Source: BOG-1112 sp964635325 (GTDB lineage: Bacteria; Bdellovibrionota_B; Oligoflexia; Oligoflexales; Bog-1112). Taken from it: 64,000 bases of DNA. Shown here piece by piece: positions 1 through 8,357 of this stretch. The position numbers and the translations under genes were made by a program. The stretch's first letter is position 1; each line of letters starts with the position of its first letter. The stretch lies in contig CAZWOL010000002.1 of NCBI GenBank assembly GCA_964635325.1, positions 11,797 to 75,796 on the forward strand, given 5' to 3'. The notes beneath the pieces were generated by a model, which was not told the origin of the DNA, ran no database searches, and saw only the letters and a program-made list of their open reading frames with translations.

Positions 1-418
1 TATCGATAGAATAGCTAAGGGCAGCCATAAACTCGGTCTTGCTACCGACCTCTAGGCCCCATTGAACCTCACGTCCACATGCTACGATTGCATCGATAAA
101 TTCTTTACGTTGGTTGACCTTGAACGGAAAAACACCAAAGTGCTGGGCCGGATAGTTGAATTCGGCTTGGGCATTTTTAAAAGCCTTGTGCATCGAAACC
201 ATCTGGCTTCGGATAATTTGTGGAAAGCGAATGATCAAAGGAGTCCGAATATTCAATTCTTTCGCTTGAGTTACGATGTCAAAGAGCGGTATATTACTCT
301 CGTTTTTTCCTGTTGGATGGCAGACTATATTTCCAGTTTTTGCGATAGAAAAATAGCCGGCTCCCCATTCGTTGATACCGGTCGCTTCAATCGTTTCGTT
401 CACTTGTCTTATACCCAT
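1..418 (-). CDS. speA: Biosynthetic arginine decarboxylase, N-terminal part (runs off the left edge)
   Basis: Translating the minus strand from the ATG at 418 gives 139 residues before the window ends. They include GINEWGAGYF (residues 14-23), LIIRFPQI (61-68), FPFKVNQR (97-104) and GLEVGSKTEF (121-130). These match the N-terminal part of the PLP-dependent, SpeA-type arginine decarboxylase, and the Lys of FPFKVNQ (about residue 100) is the expected PLP-binding lysine. The enzyme makes agmatine from arginine for polyamine synthesis and is cytoplasmic. An ATG at 418 puts the conserved GI.EWGAGYF block about 13 residues in, which is normal; a TTG about 21 nt upstream in the same frame is an alternative. 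It is divergent from rsmD. A plus-strand open frame over the same bases is its antisense shadow. The C-terminal part, about 500 residues, lies outside the window. Confidence 0.9.
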   Translation of the reverse strand, partial: MGIRQVNETIEATGINEWGAGYFSIAKTGNIVCHPTGKNESNIPLFDIVTQAKELNIRTPLIIRFPQIIRSQMVSMHKAFKNAQAEFNYPAQHFGVFPFKVNQRKEFIDAIVACGREVQWGLEVGSKTEFMAALSYSID

Positions 419-525
419 GGACGCGCTGTGCCCCCTCAATCTGAAAACGTCGTATGTACGCCTAGTGATGAATTTAAAAGATCAGACAGTCAAATCATTA
501 TTTATGAAAGTTGGGATCTAATACG

Positions 526-1140
526 GTGAAAATCAACTCAGGTTCCCTCCGCGGACTGCGCATTATAATGCCGAAGAACAAGATTACAAGACCTACTTTG
601 TCAAGGGTGCGTGAGGCCGTATTTAATATGCTGGCTCCCGATCTTTACGAAGCTGTCTTTTGGGATCTCTTTTCTGGATCAGGAGCTGTCGGGCTTTCTG
701 CTCTAAGCAGAGGTGCTCGAGAGTGCGTCTTTGTCGAAGAGGAGCGTGAAGCAATTACTGCACTACGCAGCAACATTGCTGAGGCTCAGCGACGCCTGCG
801 CCAGGATGAGGATTCAACAGCGACGATGGATTTGCTAGCAATGGATCTAAGCAAGGCTTGGCATCGCTTGCTAAGCTCGTCGACGCCAGATATTGTGTGG
901 GCCGATCCTCCTTATAGTGATAGCCTTCGATGGGCCGATTTTTTCCGAGAAAAACTCACAAATCTAATGATGCCAGGAAGTTTGCTGGTCATGGAATTTG
1001 CTACTACAGATGTCGAAGCTGCAGAAAGACTCTTTTCTGTAGACCCGCGCTGGGAATCCGTTAAAACTCGACGCTATGGTGAAGTCTCGATCCTAATTTG
1101 GAGAAAGCATAATGACGATGCAGCTGACGCGAATGCATAG
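526..1140 (+). CDS. rsmD: 16S rRNA (guanine(966)-N2)-methyltransferase RsmD
   Basis: This class I SAM methyltransferase modifies G966 of 16S rRNA during small-subunit assembly. From the GTG at 526 it is 204 residues. It has the N-terminal SGSLRGLRI segment, the RPT...RVREAVFNML block (22-36) typical of RsmD, SAM motif I DLFSGSGAVG (47-56) and the catalytic motif DPPY (117-120). I prefer the GTG at 526 because it aligns with the usual RsmD N-terminus and has GGGA about 9 nt upstream; a TTG at 511 would add five residues. The 3' end overlaps coaD by 29 nt, and an rsmD-coaD pair is common in bacteria. Confidence 0.93.
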   Translation: MKINSGSLRGLRIIMPKNKITRPTLSRVREAVFNMLAPDLYEAVFWDLFSGSGAVGLSALSRGARECVFVEEEREAITALRSNIAEAQRRLRQDEDSTATMDLLAMDLSKAWHRLLSSSTPDIVWADPPYSDSLRWADFFREKLTNLMMPGSLLVMEFATTDVEAAERLFSVDPRWESVKTRRYGEVSILIWRKHNDDAADANA

Positions 1141-1618
1141 TGCTGGAATTTACGTAGGAACCTTTGACCCTCTAACCAATGGTCATTGTGACGTCATTCG
1201 ACGTGCTAGCTTTCTCTTCCCCAAACTTATCGTAGCTATTGGAGAGAATGTCAAAAAAACCGAGTTTATGTCGGTGCACGAGCGAGTCGATCTTGTGACA
1301 CAGGTTTGTCGTACTCTTAACGACAACATTCAAGTACGCTCTTTCAAAGGTCTCTCCGTCAATTTCGCTCTCTCTGAGGGGGCAACGGTAATGATTCGAG
1401 GCTTGCGCACAGAGGCCGACTACTCTTATGAAATGCAGATGGCTATGATGAACCAAAATCTCGATCCTCGCATCGAGACCGTATTTATTCCCACGAGCCA
1501 AGAGCTCGGACATATCTCTTCTTCTTTAGTAAAAGAAGTTGCTCTTATGGGTGGAGATGTCTCTCGTCTAGTGCCTGCTTTGGTTTTTGCTAAATTGCGT
1601 GAGCGATCGTTGTATTGA
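1112..1618 (+). CDS. coaD: Phosphopantetheine adenylyltransferase CoaD
   Basis: CoaD transfers AMP from ATP to 4'-phosphopantetheine, the penultimate step of coenzyme A synthesis, in the cytoplasm. The 168-residue protein has the nucleotidyltransferase signature GTFDPLTNGH (16-25), with the T/HxGH motif as TNGH. It also has RGLRT (96-100) and ISSSLVKEVA (135-144), the other two hallmarks of the family. An ATG at 1133 would fit the family N-terminus more tightly, but only the ATG at 1112 has a good ribosome-binding site (GGAG, 8 nt upstream), so 1112 is used. It overlaps the end of rsmD, which implies translational coupling. Confidence 0.95.
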   Translation: MTMQLTRMHSAGIYVGTFDPLTNGHCDVIRRASFLFPKLIVAIGENVKKTEFMSVHERVDLVTQVCRTLNDNIQVRSFKGLSVNFALSEGATVMIRGLRTEADYSYEMQMAMMNQNLDPRIETVFIPTSQELGHISSSLVKEVALMGGDVSRLVPALVFAKLRERSLY

Positions 1619-1630
1619 AATGTAAGTGAA

Positions 1631-3004
1631 CTACTTTGCCTCTAGTGGACTTTTCTGTGACAAAGGTAGGCCTGCTTCTTCAGATTCTTTGAGATAGAAA
1701 TGTAGGTAGAGGCTTGTTTCTGAATCGTTCTTTGCAGAGCGTTTGAAAATAGGTCCTATAATTGGTATTGAATCTAAATATGGTATGAGTGAATCGCTTT
1801 CTCCCTCACTTTTAAATTGGATACCACCGACAACAGCTGGCTGTTCTAACGGCATTGCAATTTCGCTCTCAATCTTGTTCTTTTGAATGTGTGAACTTGT
1901 CTGGGATGATGCTGTCGAAACAGTGAATGAGTATTGCATATGTGCTTTTTTTGCTTCGAGTGCAAAGACTTTGACTTTGAGGTCTAGTCCAAGCTCCTTC
2001 CATGAGTAGGAAGTTCTGTTTTTGTGTTCATTCGTATCCTTGGCAACCAAGACCTCTGATCCGCTTTGCAGTCGTGCTTCACTAGCACCGAGTAACCAAA
2101 TCACGGGTTCTCCAAGTACATGTGCACGTTTCGTTTTTAGTGCTGCATCGAGTTTGAGGTTGGTATCCATGCTAAGTGGATTTTGCGAACCGAGATTGGC
2201 ATCGATCGAACCCTGCCACCCGAGTTCTCGAGCTAGGCTTTTTTCGACAACAATGATTTTTGCATACAACAAGTAGGAGTGAGATTGTATTTGTTCTTTG
2301 CAGCTAACTAAGACGTTTTTTGTGTATATCTCCGAACCAGCAAGATGCTCGACAAGTCTCTGTTGATTTTTTTCGGTGATTTTCTCATTACATGATGCAA
2401 GTACTAAAATGGCCCCAGATTCTTTCACAGACACTTGAAAGCGAGGCCCAAGGCTTTTTGAAATATTTTGGGTAACTGCATTTTGTTCTGATTCATTAAG
2501 TGTAGCTTGAAACGAACAATTGTTTCGCAAATCACATAAATTCTTGAGTTGGTAGAAATTTTTGAAATCTGCGCTTTGGCCATGTATACGCTCGAAGATG
2601 GAATCCCACTCCAGGCCTGCTGCTTTAGTCAAATGAGCAATTTCATCGGACTTTGGAGCCTCCTCTTGCCCCTTTGGTCGAACCTCAATGAAGTATTTGA
2701 AATCTTCATCAGCTTTGTTCTCTTGCACAACGGTTAGAACAACTAATCCCGATTTGAGTCCCAGTACACGCAAGTGCTTGGGATAGACCTGTATGTCGAC
2801 AATGCCTCGACGTGAGACTTGGACGCTTGCTCCCTTGGGTAGAGTCAATTTCTCAGCTTCTCCGATGTTGAGGGTGTGATTGCTGTGGCGACTCTGTAGT
2901 TCGGCATCGATGACTTCATCTGCGAACGAATCCTCCGTCGCTGCTGGTAGTGACCAAGGTGTAAAGCTAAGCAGAAAAATAAGTATTCTAAGAGTGCGGG
3001 CCAT
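1631..3004 (-). CDS. Secretin of the CpaC/RcpA type (Tad-like pilus or type II/III secretion)
   Basis: The 457-residue protein has a signal peptide (about 1-22). A pilus-formation N-terminal domain follows (about 45-110, around ASVQVSRRGIVDIQV and LRVLGLKSG), then a central region, then a secretin domain (about 245-440). The secretin domain includes AKIIVVEKSLARELGW and ends in SIPIIGPIFKR, the conserved P.LGxLF-like motif of type II/III secretins. Secretins form the outer-membrane gate for pili or secreted proteins. It is last in a minus-strand cluster whose genes overlap by 4 to 17 nt. The arrangement suggests a reduced Tad/Flp system, but no TadA ATPase or TadB/C platform is present in the window. 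CpaC is the best family label; the exact transported substrate is unknown. Confidence 0.8.
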   Translation of the reverse strand: MARTLRILIFLLSFTPWSLPAATEDSFADEVIDAELQSRHSNHTLNIGEAEKLTLPKGASVQVSRRGIVDIQVYPKHLRVLGLKSGLVVLTVVQENKADEDFKYFIEVRPKGQEEAPKSDEIAHLTKAAGLEWDSIFERIHGQSADFKNFYQLKNLCDLRNNCSFQATLNESEQNAVTQNISKSLGPRFQVSVKESGAILVLASCNEKITEKNQQRLVEHLAGSEIYTKNVLVSCKEQIQSHSYLLYAKIIVVEKSLARELGWQGSIDANLGSQNPLSMDTNLKLDAALKTKRAHVLGEPVIWLLGASEARLQSGSEVLVAKDTNEHKNRTSYSWKELGLDLKVKVFALEAKKAHMQYSFTVSTASSQTSSHIQKNKIESEIAMPLEQPAVVGGIQFKSEGESDSLIPYLDSIPIIGPIFKRSAKNDSETSLYLHFYLKESEEAGLPLSQKSPLEAK

Positions 3005-3413
3005 ACTGAATCTTCGTTTCTAAGCACGATTTGTAAGGGCCAGCGTCACGTGGACTTACTAGAGTTAGCAAACCCCTATTTTTGGAGCTTAGCAATTCTG
3101 GCAAAGATCCCGCTGCTTTGAAGGAGAGGCTCGTTACTACATAGGGTTCGGATTGAAGAACTATAGCGCTAACATTTTTTAGAATACAAAAATGATTTTT
3201 CCCCGTCTTTTTCAAAAAATGAACCTTGCTGCCAAGTTGGGGGCGTTGCTTAGAAGTCCATGTCTTGTTCGGTAGCGATATGAGAATTTTCTCAGGTACG
3301 TAGCTTTCACCAGCACTTGATTCAGGACGCAGTAGAAAAGAAAGTGTGATCCCGATCACAATGCAACTCAAATGAGAAATGAGTGGGGGCAATCGTTCTA
3401 AAGATAATTGCAT
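2988..3413 (-). CDS. CpaB/RcpC-like pilus assembly protein (tentative)
   Basis: This 141-residue protein has one N-terminal membrane segment (about 11-30, LISHLSCIVIGITLSFLL). The periplasmic part contains LGSKVHFL, then ILKNVSAIVLQ, then VTSLSFKAAGSLPELLS..NRGLLTLVSPRD. That order resembles the SAF/RcpC domain of Tad pilus protein CpaB (GdrVDvl ... gvrVLav ... vTLavtpeqa..L..A...G.l.lalR). The match is by pattern only and the protein is shorter than typical CpaB (about 260-300 residues). It overlaps the start of the secretin gene by 17 nt and the end of the preceding gene by 16 nt, so these genes are almost certainly cotranscribed and coupled. An alternative is an unrelated bitopic membrane protein. 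Confidence 0.55.
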   Translation of the reverse strand: MQLSLERLPPLISHLSCIVIGITLSFLLRPESSAGESYVPEKILISLPNKTWTSKQRPQLGSKVHFLKKTGKNHFCILKNVSAIVLQSEPYVVTSLSFKAAGSLPELLSSKNRGLLTLVSPRDAGPYKSCLETKIQYGPHS

Positions 3414-3721
3414 GATAGGTCCTCACCTGTTGGGCCCTTTATGCCAGTGGGTTGATTTGTTTGTAAAGCTTGAACAAAAAGACAGAGAGCTGGAGGGCTT
3501 GCTCCACGTGGAATCCAGTAGGTTGCGGCATCCGTAGGTGGAGGTATGCATTCGCTCGGATAGCTCTGTTCCCAGTAGTCATCGGAGGCGGATGAACATT
3601 CAGATCTCTGTCTTTGAAAGGAATAAGATGAGCGCTCCAACTCCTCCAGAGCTGCTTTTGTCAAGTGCAAGGTTGCACTCAACATGCTGAACACCAAGAT
3701 GACAAGCGCAAAAGCATTCAT
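3398..3721 (-). CDS. Small Cys-containing membrane-anchored protein in the Tad-like cluster
   Basis: I place the start at the ATG at 3721, which forms an ATGA overlap with the stop of the upstream gene and has AGAG just before it; the longer open frame starting at 3832 is mostly overlap. The 107-residue product begins with a hydrophobic helix (about 2-22, MNAFALVILVFSMLSATLHL), then a polar part with four cysteines (about 42, 58, 80, 104) and Pro-rich stretches. It looks like a TadE/TadF-style minor pseudopilin or a bitopic assembly factor, but I do not recognise a family. The secretin and CpaB-like genes downstream support a pilus or secretion role. No prepilin G|xxxxE site is visible. Confidence 0.6.
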   Translation of the reverse strand: MNAFALVILVFSMLSATLHLTKAALEELERSSYSFQRQRSECSSASDDYWEQSYPSECIPPPTDAATYWIPRGASPPALCLFVQALQTNQPTGIKGPTGEDLSCNYL

Positions 3722-4110
3722 GGCAAAATCTCTTTTGCAGAATGAATCCAATTGGGCCAATGAAGGTGACTGGATCGTGGGTTTTGTTTTTTTGTCGATC
3801 CATGAATATTTGGAAACAACGTATGAATGCAATTGTTGTTGTGTTCATACAGAGGGTGCTCCAGTTGCTCGCGGATTTGTATGAGTTGTTTGATAAGATG
3901 AGGTTTTTGGCGAGATATAAAAGCGTAAGCATCCGCAATATTGCGAAGATTTGCTTTGCGTTGGGCACATGCCATCCACTCGGCATCAGCAAGTTGTAAG
4001 CTTTCTAAGCGCTCACGAATCGAAGCAAAATTTGCCAAGGTTCTAAATGTGCAATTCAAGCAGAAAATGCATGTGATTGTTTGAAAGATAATAGGGATTA
4101 TATAGATCAT
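3718..4110 (-). CDS. Small membrane-anchored protein, first gene of the Tad-like cluster
   Basis: This 130-residue protein has an N-terminal hydrophobic helix (about 2-20) with Cys at about 14, 17 and 20. An amphipathic helical region follows (SIRERLESLQLADAEW, about 30-45), then a basic, His-rich tail. It ends by ATGA overlap with the next gene. Both small genes sit immediately upstream of CpaB-like and secretin genes, so TadE/TadG-like pseudopilins are the natural guess; this rests on position and topology only. It starts 57 nt downstream of mqnA on the same strand, so the cluster may be read from the hemL-mqnA promoter. Confidence 0.55.
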   Translation of the reverse strand: MIYIIPIIFQTITCIFCLNCTFRTLANFASIRERLESLQLADAEWMACAQRKANLRNIADAYAFISRQKPHLIKQLIQIREQLEHPLYEHNNNCIHTLFPNIHGSTKKQNPRSSHLHWPNWIHSAKEILP

Positions 4111-4167
4111 AAACTCTCCGAAAGAGAGTTTTAGCTTCTCAAGCAGAAGTCATCGAGGGGAATCGCT

Positions 4168-5157
4168 CTAAATCTGACAGACTTCCTGCCATCGCAAAAG
4201 CTTAACTGCAGTCTCGTGGTCGAGTGCTTGATCCGAGATAGAACGTGAGAGGCACAAAAAGACCAGTAATCCTCTAAATTCTTCAGGACCCAAGCGATAC
4301 TTGATTTCTTTCCAGTACTCAATCAGTGGTAAAGCATTGCCTTGATCATCGGTCGGAGGAAGAGCTGGAATGTAGCCTGTAGGCTCGAGGCGCATGCGCT
4401 TTTCAGCAAGCTCTCCAATCTCAAGAACCTTGCGACGCCAACCATTCAAACAAAGACCCTTGCTTTGCCAAACTGCAAATACAAAAGGTAAGCCTGTGAT
4501 GTCTTTCCACAGCTGACCAAAATCGATGGTCTTGGCATAGTTGCTGTGTTTTGCCAAAGCTTCATCACCAATCAAAAGTTCGATCGGTCTTTGGCTTCCA
4601 GAAAGTGGAGCAAAGTTGCGAGATGCCATAAACTTAAACGCATCGTATCCAAACCAGATGAGGTAGTAGATCTTGCTAAGAGCAACGCTACTTGCCGAAG
4701 AGTTCGGGAATTTGATAGTCGGACATTCGTTAAGGGGGAGGCTTGGTAAATTTTTTGCAGCTTCGAGGATACGTTGTGAGATTTGTCGTGCATCAAAATC
4801 GGAATTTGCAGAGAGATCTTTGAAGAGTTCTCTCAGTATTGCAACTCTCTTTTCTAAACGCTCAACGTATGGAAGATGATCATTGTGTAAACCAAAGTAG
4901 ACGCTGCGAACGTAACCATCACTTGCAATTCCTAGAGGCAAGGCCATCTCAAAGCCAGGTTGGTTCAAACAAATACTGGAGCAAGGAGCAAGATGTATAT
5001 CTCCTTCTTGTAACCATTTGTTGACAAGTGTGGGAACGCCCAGCTTGATGTCGATCATCAAACTACGTGCGCGCATAATTTCCTGACGAAATGGAACTAG
5101 GTTCCAAAAAGGAATCATACCTACGTTTAGCTTTTGAATTTTCGAATGTTGATTCAT
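4168..5157 (-). CDS. mqnA: Chorismate dehydratase MqnA (futalosine menaquinone pathway)
   Basis: MqnA removes water from chorismate to make 3-enolpyruvyl-benzoate, the first committed step of futalosine-dependent menaquinone synthesis. The 329-residue protein has the family's N-terminal NVGMIPFWNLVPF segment (11-23), LAPCSSI around 56-62, and the strongly diagnostic IGDEAL (196-201) and TGLPFVFAVW (221-230) motifs. It is about 40-50 residues longer than typical MqnA, mainly from a helical insert at about 95-150. It follows hemL by 9 nt on the same strand, so the two are likely cotranscribed. No other mqn genes are in the window. The family (DUF178) also includes solute-binding-like proteins, which leaves some doubt about exact chemistry. 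Confidence 0.85.
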   Translation of the reverse strand: MNQHSKIQKLNVGMIPFWNLVPFRQEIMRARSLMIDIKLGVPTLVNKWLQEGDIHLAPCSSICLNQPGFEMALPLGIASDGYVRSVYFGLHNDHLPYVERLEKRVAILRELFKDLSANSDFDARQISQRILEAAKNLPSLPLNECPTIKFPNSSASSVALSKIYYLIWFGYDAFKFMASRNFAPLSGSQRPIELLIGDEALAKHSNYAKTIDFGQLWKDITGLPFVFAVWQSKGLCLNGWRRKVLEIGELAEKRMRLEPTGYIPALPPTDDQGNALPLIEYWKEIKYRLGPEEFRGLLVFLCLSRSISDQALDHETAVKLLRWQEVCQI

Positions 5158-5166
5158 GACTCTCAG

Positions 5167-6453
5167 CTATTTTAGTTGATGAAATACGTCGTCTATAACT
5201 TGCAATGTCTTTGCAATATCGTGTTCTGAGTGAGCAATCGATAGAAAACCTGCTTCAAACTGTGATGGAGCCCAATAAATACCACGCTCTAGTACAGCTT
5301 TGAAGAAATTCCTAAACCGTGCAAGATCACTCAGCTTTGCAGACTCGAACGAATGAACAGGCGCATCTGCAAAAAAGAGACCAAACATGCCACCTTCGCC
5401 ATCGACCTGCACCTTGAGGCCAGCCGCATTCGCGGAGTCTGTGATACCACGGACAAGTTGCTGCATAATTTGGGAGAGTCTAGCATAGGAATTTCCTTTG
5501 CCCAAGATCTCCAATGTTTTGCGTCCTGAGGCTACCGCGACAGGGTTTCCTGATAGTGTGCCAGCCTGGTAGACTGGGCCTAATGGGCTGAGATGAGACA
5601 TAATCTCAGCTTTCCCTCCGAAGGCCGCAAGAGGCATGCCGCCGCCGATAATTTTTCCTAAGGTTGTTAGATCGGGTTCTATTCCTAAGAGGGTCTGCGC
5701 TCCCCCCCAGCAAACGCGAAATCCAGTGATCACTTCATCGAAAATGAGCAATGCTTTTTCCGTAGAGCAGAGGTCCCTAAGCTCTTGAAGAAAGCCTTCG
5801 GCTGGACGTATAAAACCAGAATTTCCAACGAAAGGTTCTAGAATCACGGCAGCAATCTGTCCCTTGTGACGCATAAATAGCTCTTGAACAGCTGCAATAT
5901 TATTGAAAGGGGCGACAAGAGTATCTTCGATAAAATGCTTTGGAACTCCTCCGCTGGAAGGAATGCTGAATGTAGCCAATCCAGAACCAGCAGATGCAAG
6001 AAGCGAATCTGCATGACCATGATAGTGTCCGCTGAACTTAATAAATTTATCCCGTTGGGTATAGGCCCGCGCTAGGCGAATTGCCGTCATGCATGCTTCG
6101 GTTCCGCTCGACACAAAACGAATGCGTTCCATTGAAGGAAAAGCAGACAAAATTTGCTGACCCAGCTCAGTCTCCCCTGAAGTTGCAGCACCAAAACTGA
6201 GGCCTTTCTGAGCAGCTTCACAGACACTCTCTACCACCTGTGGATGCGCATGACCAAGGATCGCTGTTCCCCAACTGAGGACATAGTCTATGTATTCATT
6301 GCCATCGACATCCCAGAGACGTGAGCCCTCTCCTTTTGTAATAAACGAGGGAAAGCTGTCGACGGAACTAAACGAGCGCACAGGCGAGTTGACCCCGCCA
6401 GGAATTACATTTTGGGCAGCATGAAAGAACTCTTCTGAAAGATGACGTTGCAT
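5167..6453 (-). CDS. hemL: Glutamate-1-semialdehyde 2,1-aminomutase HemL
   Basis: This PLP enzyme converts glutamate-1-semialdehyde to 5-aminolevulinate in the C5 heme pathway. The 428-residue protein has the family N-terminus (A...IPGGVNSPVRSF), the SSGTEACMTAIRLARA substrate region (about 115-130), GHYHGHAD (142-149), FDEVITGFR (238-246) and the PLP lysine in TLGKIIGGGMP at K267. Full length and intact. AGGAG sits about 8 nt before the ATG at 6453. It heads a minus-strand unit with mqnA and is divergent from the 5-formyl-THF cyclo-ligase gene across a 110-nt intergenic region that must hold both promoters. Confidence 0.97.
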   Translation of the reverse strand: MQRHLSEEFFHAAQNVIPGGVNSPVRSFSSVDSFPSFITKGEGSRLWDVDGNEYIDYVLSWGTAILGHAHPQVVESVCEAAQKGLSFGAATSGETELGQQILSAFPSMERIRFVSSGTEACMTAIRLARAYTQRDKFIKFSGHYHGHADSLLASAGSGLATFSIPSSGGVPKHFIEDTLVAPFNNIAAVQELFMRHKGQIAAVILEPFVGNSGFIRPAEGFLQELRDLCSTEKALLIFDEVITGFRVCWGGAQTLLGIEPDLTTLGKIIGGGMPLAAFGGKAEIMSHLSPLGPVYQAGTLSGNPVAVASGRKTLEILGKGNSYARLSQIMQQLVRGITDSANAAGLKVQVDGEGGMFGLFFADAPVHSFESAKLSDLARFRNFFKAVLERGIYWAPSQFEAGFLSIAHSEHDIAKTLQVIDDVFHQLK

Positions 6454-6563
6454 AGGCTGGGCTCCTAATTAGGCGAAATTATTGAAGACTCATAGCGCAT
6501 TTCAAGACACTCTTTTAGAGCACGAGGCATCCTACTGAACTACCACAAGGCGGCAACCTTATA

Positions 6564-7127
6564 ATGAATAAATCTCAGCTCCGAGAACATTATCTTGCAC
6601 AACGGCAGAGTCTTTCACAACGTGACATGCTTGTACGTTCCAGTGCTATATGTCAGCATCTTGCAAAATTTTGTCAGAACGAAACCTATTCGCAAATATG
6701 TCTCTACTCAGCGACACGCAATGAGCCATCTCTGAGTGAGTTGCGTGATCTCTTAAAAAGAAAGCACACATTTGCTTTGCCTGTTACACATAAAGAACGA
6801 AATATGAACTTTTGGAGATGGGATGCAGCAACGGTTCTCAAGTGCAATCGCTTCGGTATTTTTGAACCCGAAATTTCGACATCAAATATCATTCAAATGA
6901 ATGAGCACACTCTGCTGTTGGTTCCTGTTATTGCTATTGATAAGATGGGCTATAGGCTTGGTTTTGGAGGGGGATTTTACGACAAATTTCTAGCAAACCA
7001 CAAAAATCTTACAACGGTTGCAATCGCATTTGCAGAATTTTTTGTTGATGAATTGCCAAGGGATGAGTGGGATCAAGCGATGCAATGGATTTGTACGGAA
7101 AAGGGAATTACGCGAGCGAAGAGTTGA
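6564..7127 (+). CDS. fau: 5-formyltetrahydrofolate cyclo-ligase
   Basis: This cytoplasmic enzyme uses ATP to convert 5-formyl-THF to 5,10-methenyl-THF. The 187-residue sequence shows the basic N-terminus (K3, QLREHY..QR), NEPSLSEL (53-60) and the signature RLGFGGGFYDKFL (131-143), with a C-terminal region similar to other YgfA/MTHFS proteins. In many proteobacteria this gene lies downstream of 6S RNA, but the upstream gap here (110 nt) is too short and I see no 6S-like structure. The stop codon lies only 3 nt from that of the convergent gene at 7131. Confidence 0.93.
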   Translation: MNKSQLREHYLAQRQSLSQRDMLVRSSAICQHLAKFCQNETYSQICLYSATRNEPSLSELRDLLKRKHTFALPVTHKERNMNFWRWDAATVLKCNRFGIFEPEISTSNIIQMNEHTLLLVPVIAIDKMGYRLGFGGGFYDKFLANHKNLTTVAIAFAEFFVDELPRDEWDQAMQWICTEKGITRAKS

Positions 7128-7130
7128 AAG

Positions 7131-8228
7131 TTACTGAACCGAAACTTTCAGAGGATCCGTGTATTCCCAGCGTCCAGATATTTCTGAAAATGCACCGAGA
7201 CGCATTTGGTACTGCCCTTGTGGAACTCCTCGCATATCAAGTTGAGTGCCAGTCGTTGCAAAACGGAACGACGGATTGGCCCAACCTTGATTTGAAACTT
7301 CGATACGGTAGTACGTGACCATCGTATCACCTTTCCACTGGACTAAGGCGCTATCTTTGGAAAGTGTTGCACCATCCTGAACGTTGATCAACGAAATAGC
7401 CCGTTTTTGTGGAGCATTGACTACAAAAGACTGAATCTTGGAGCGGCCTTTTTTGTTGCTAACCTGCCAGTACCATGTTCCAGGATGAGGGCGTAGCAAT
7501 TTGTACGAATTATTTTTGACCCATGCTTCTACTTCGACGGGGCGCATCTTCGGACTGTTCGAGAAGCGGATGCGTGAGCGTCCACCTCCTGACCACGTGA
7601 ACGTTGCTGCATTTGCAGTCTCATCGTAGTTGCGTGAAGCCCCATCCTCAGGACTCGACAAAACAGGAACGCTCATCGAAGATTCATCTTCCTGTGTGGC
7701 AACTGGATTGTTTTCAGTGGCAGAATTTTCTGCAAGCTCAGGAGAGCCATGGTCTTCTGCTGGCAGTGCTTTTGGTGGAGGAGGTAGAACCTTTGCAGGT
7801 CCTGCTTTGCTTGTATCTTTTGCCATTTCAGGTTTCGGAGTTGGTTCGCTGTGTTCCATTGGTTTTGCATCGACAGGTTGCGTAACAGGAGCTGGTGGCG
7901 CTGGAGGAGCATCTGCATGCATATCCATCGAAGGTGGTGGAGGTGCAACTGGAGGTAGGGCGGGTTTATCCATTTTTGGTAGAGAAGGATTTTTTTTCTT
8001 TGCAGCATTCATATCGTTGAGAACAATGCCAGGCTCTTCTGTCTCCATTGTCATGAAGTAGACGCCAACTCCAACCAAAACGCCCAAGACAAGAACGCCC
8101 GCAATGATTTTGGTGCGGTTGCTGTTGCCGGTCGACATAACTTTTGTTTCACCAAAGTCGATCATGTCATCTTTCATTGGTGAATGATGATCATCATTAC
8201 CTTTTGCAAAAGGGTCACGTTTGCCCAT
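7131..8228 (-). CDS. Bitopic membrane protein with Pro-rich linker and FN3-like C-terminal region, function unknown
   Basis: The 365-residue protein has a charged cytoplasmic N-terminus (1-40), one membrane helix (about 41-59, rich in V/G/L), and a long Pro/Ala/Lys/Glu linker (about 75-190, with PPPP and PAPPAP runs). The C-terminal half is about 180 residues and beta-rich. Two similar modules occur there: one from about 200 (SSPEDGA...FTWSGG...PGTWYWQVS) and one from about 285 (INVQDGATLS...VQWKGD...PQGQYQMRLGAF). This W-x(n)-G-x-Y/W-x-W/R-x-V pattern is typical of fibronectin-III-like domains and suggests a duplication. A Pro-rich linker across the periplasm is common in TonB-like or FecR-like proteins. 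I do not recognise a family and assign no function. Confidence 0.75.
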   Translation of the reverse strand: MGKRDPFAKGNDDHHSPMKDDMIDFGETKVMSTGNSNRTKIIAGVLVLGVLVGVGVYFMTMETEEPGIVLNDMNAAKKKNPSLPKMDKPALPPVAPPPPSMDMHADAPPAPPAPVTQPVDAKPMEHSEPTPKPEMAKDTSKAGPAKVLPPPPKALPAEDHGSPELAENSATENNPVATQEDESSMSVPVLSSPEDGASRNYDETANAATFTWSGGGRSRIRFSNSPKMRPVEVEAWVKNNSYKLLRPHPGTWYWQVSNKKGRSKIQSFVVNAPQKRAISLINVQDGATLSKDSALVQWKGDTMVTYYRIEVSNQGWANPSFRFATTGTQLDMRGVPQGQYQMRLGAFSEISGRWEYTDPLKVSVQ

Positions 8229-8357
8229 AGATAGTCTCCGCTCACTTGAATTCCAAAAAATCCCTCTTTAATTATAGGTTTCTCCTGGGGCTAGCTCAAG
8301 TTTTGTGGCGGAAAAATTTTTGATAAAAAGTCTTAAGCGTAAAGTATGGAAGTAAAA

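Noticed and set aside
62..529. A 155-codon plus-strand open frame at the left edge.
   Set aside because: It is antisense to the speA N-terminal region, whose minus-strand reading gives clear family motifs.
6454..6563. Possible 6S RNA upstream of the 5-formyl-THF cyclo-ligase gene.
   Set aside because: The gap is only 110 nt and has no long rod-like structure; 6S RNA needs about 180 nt.
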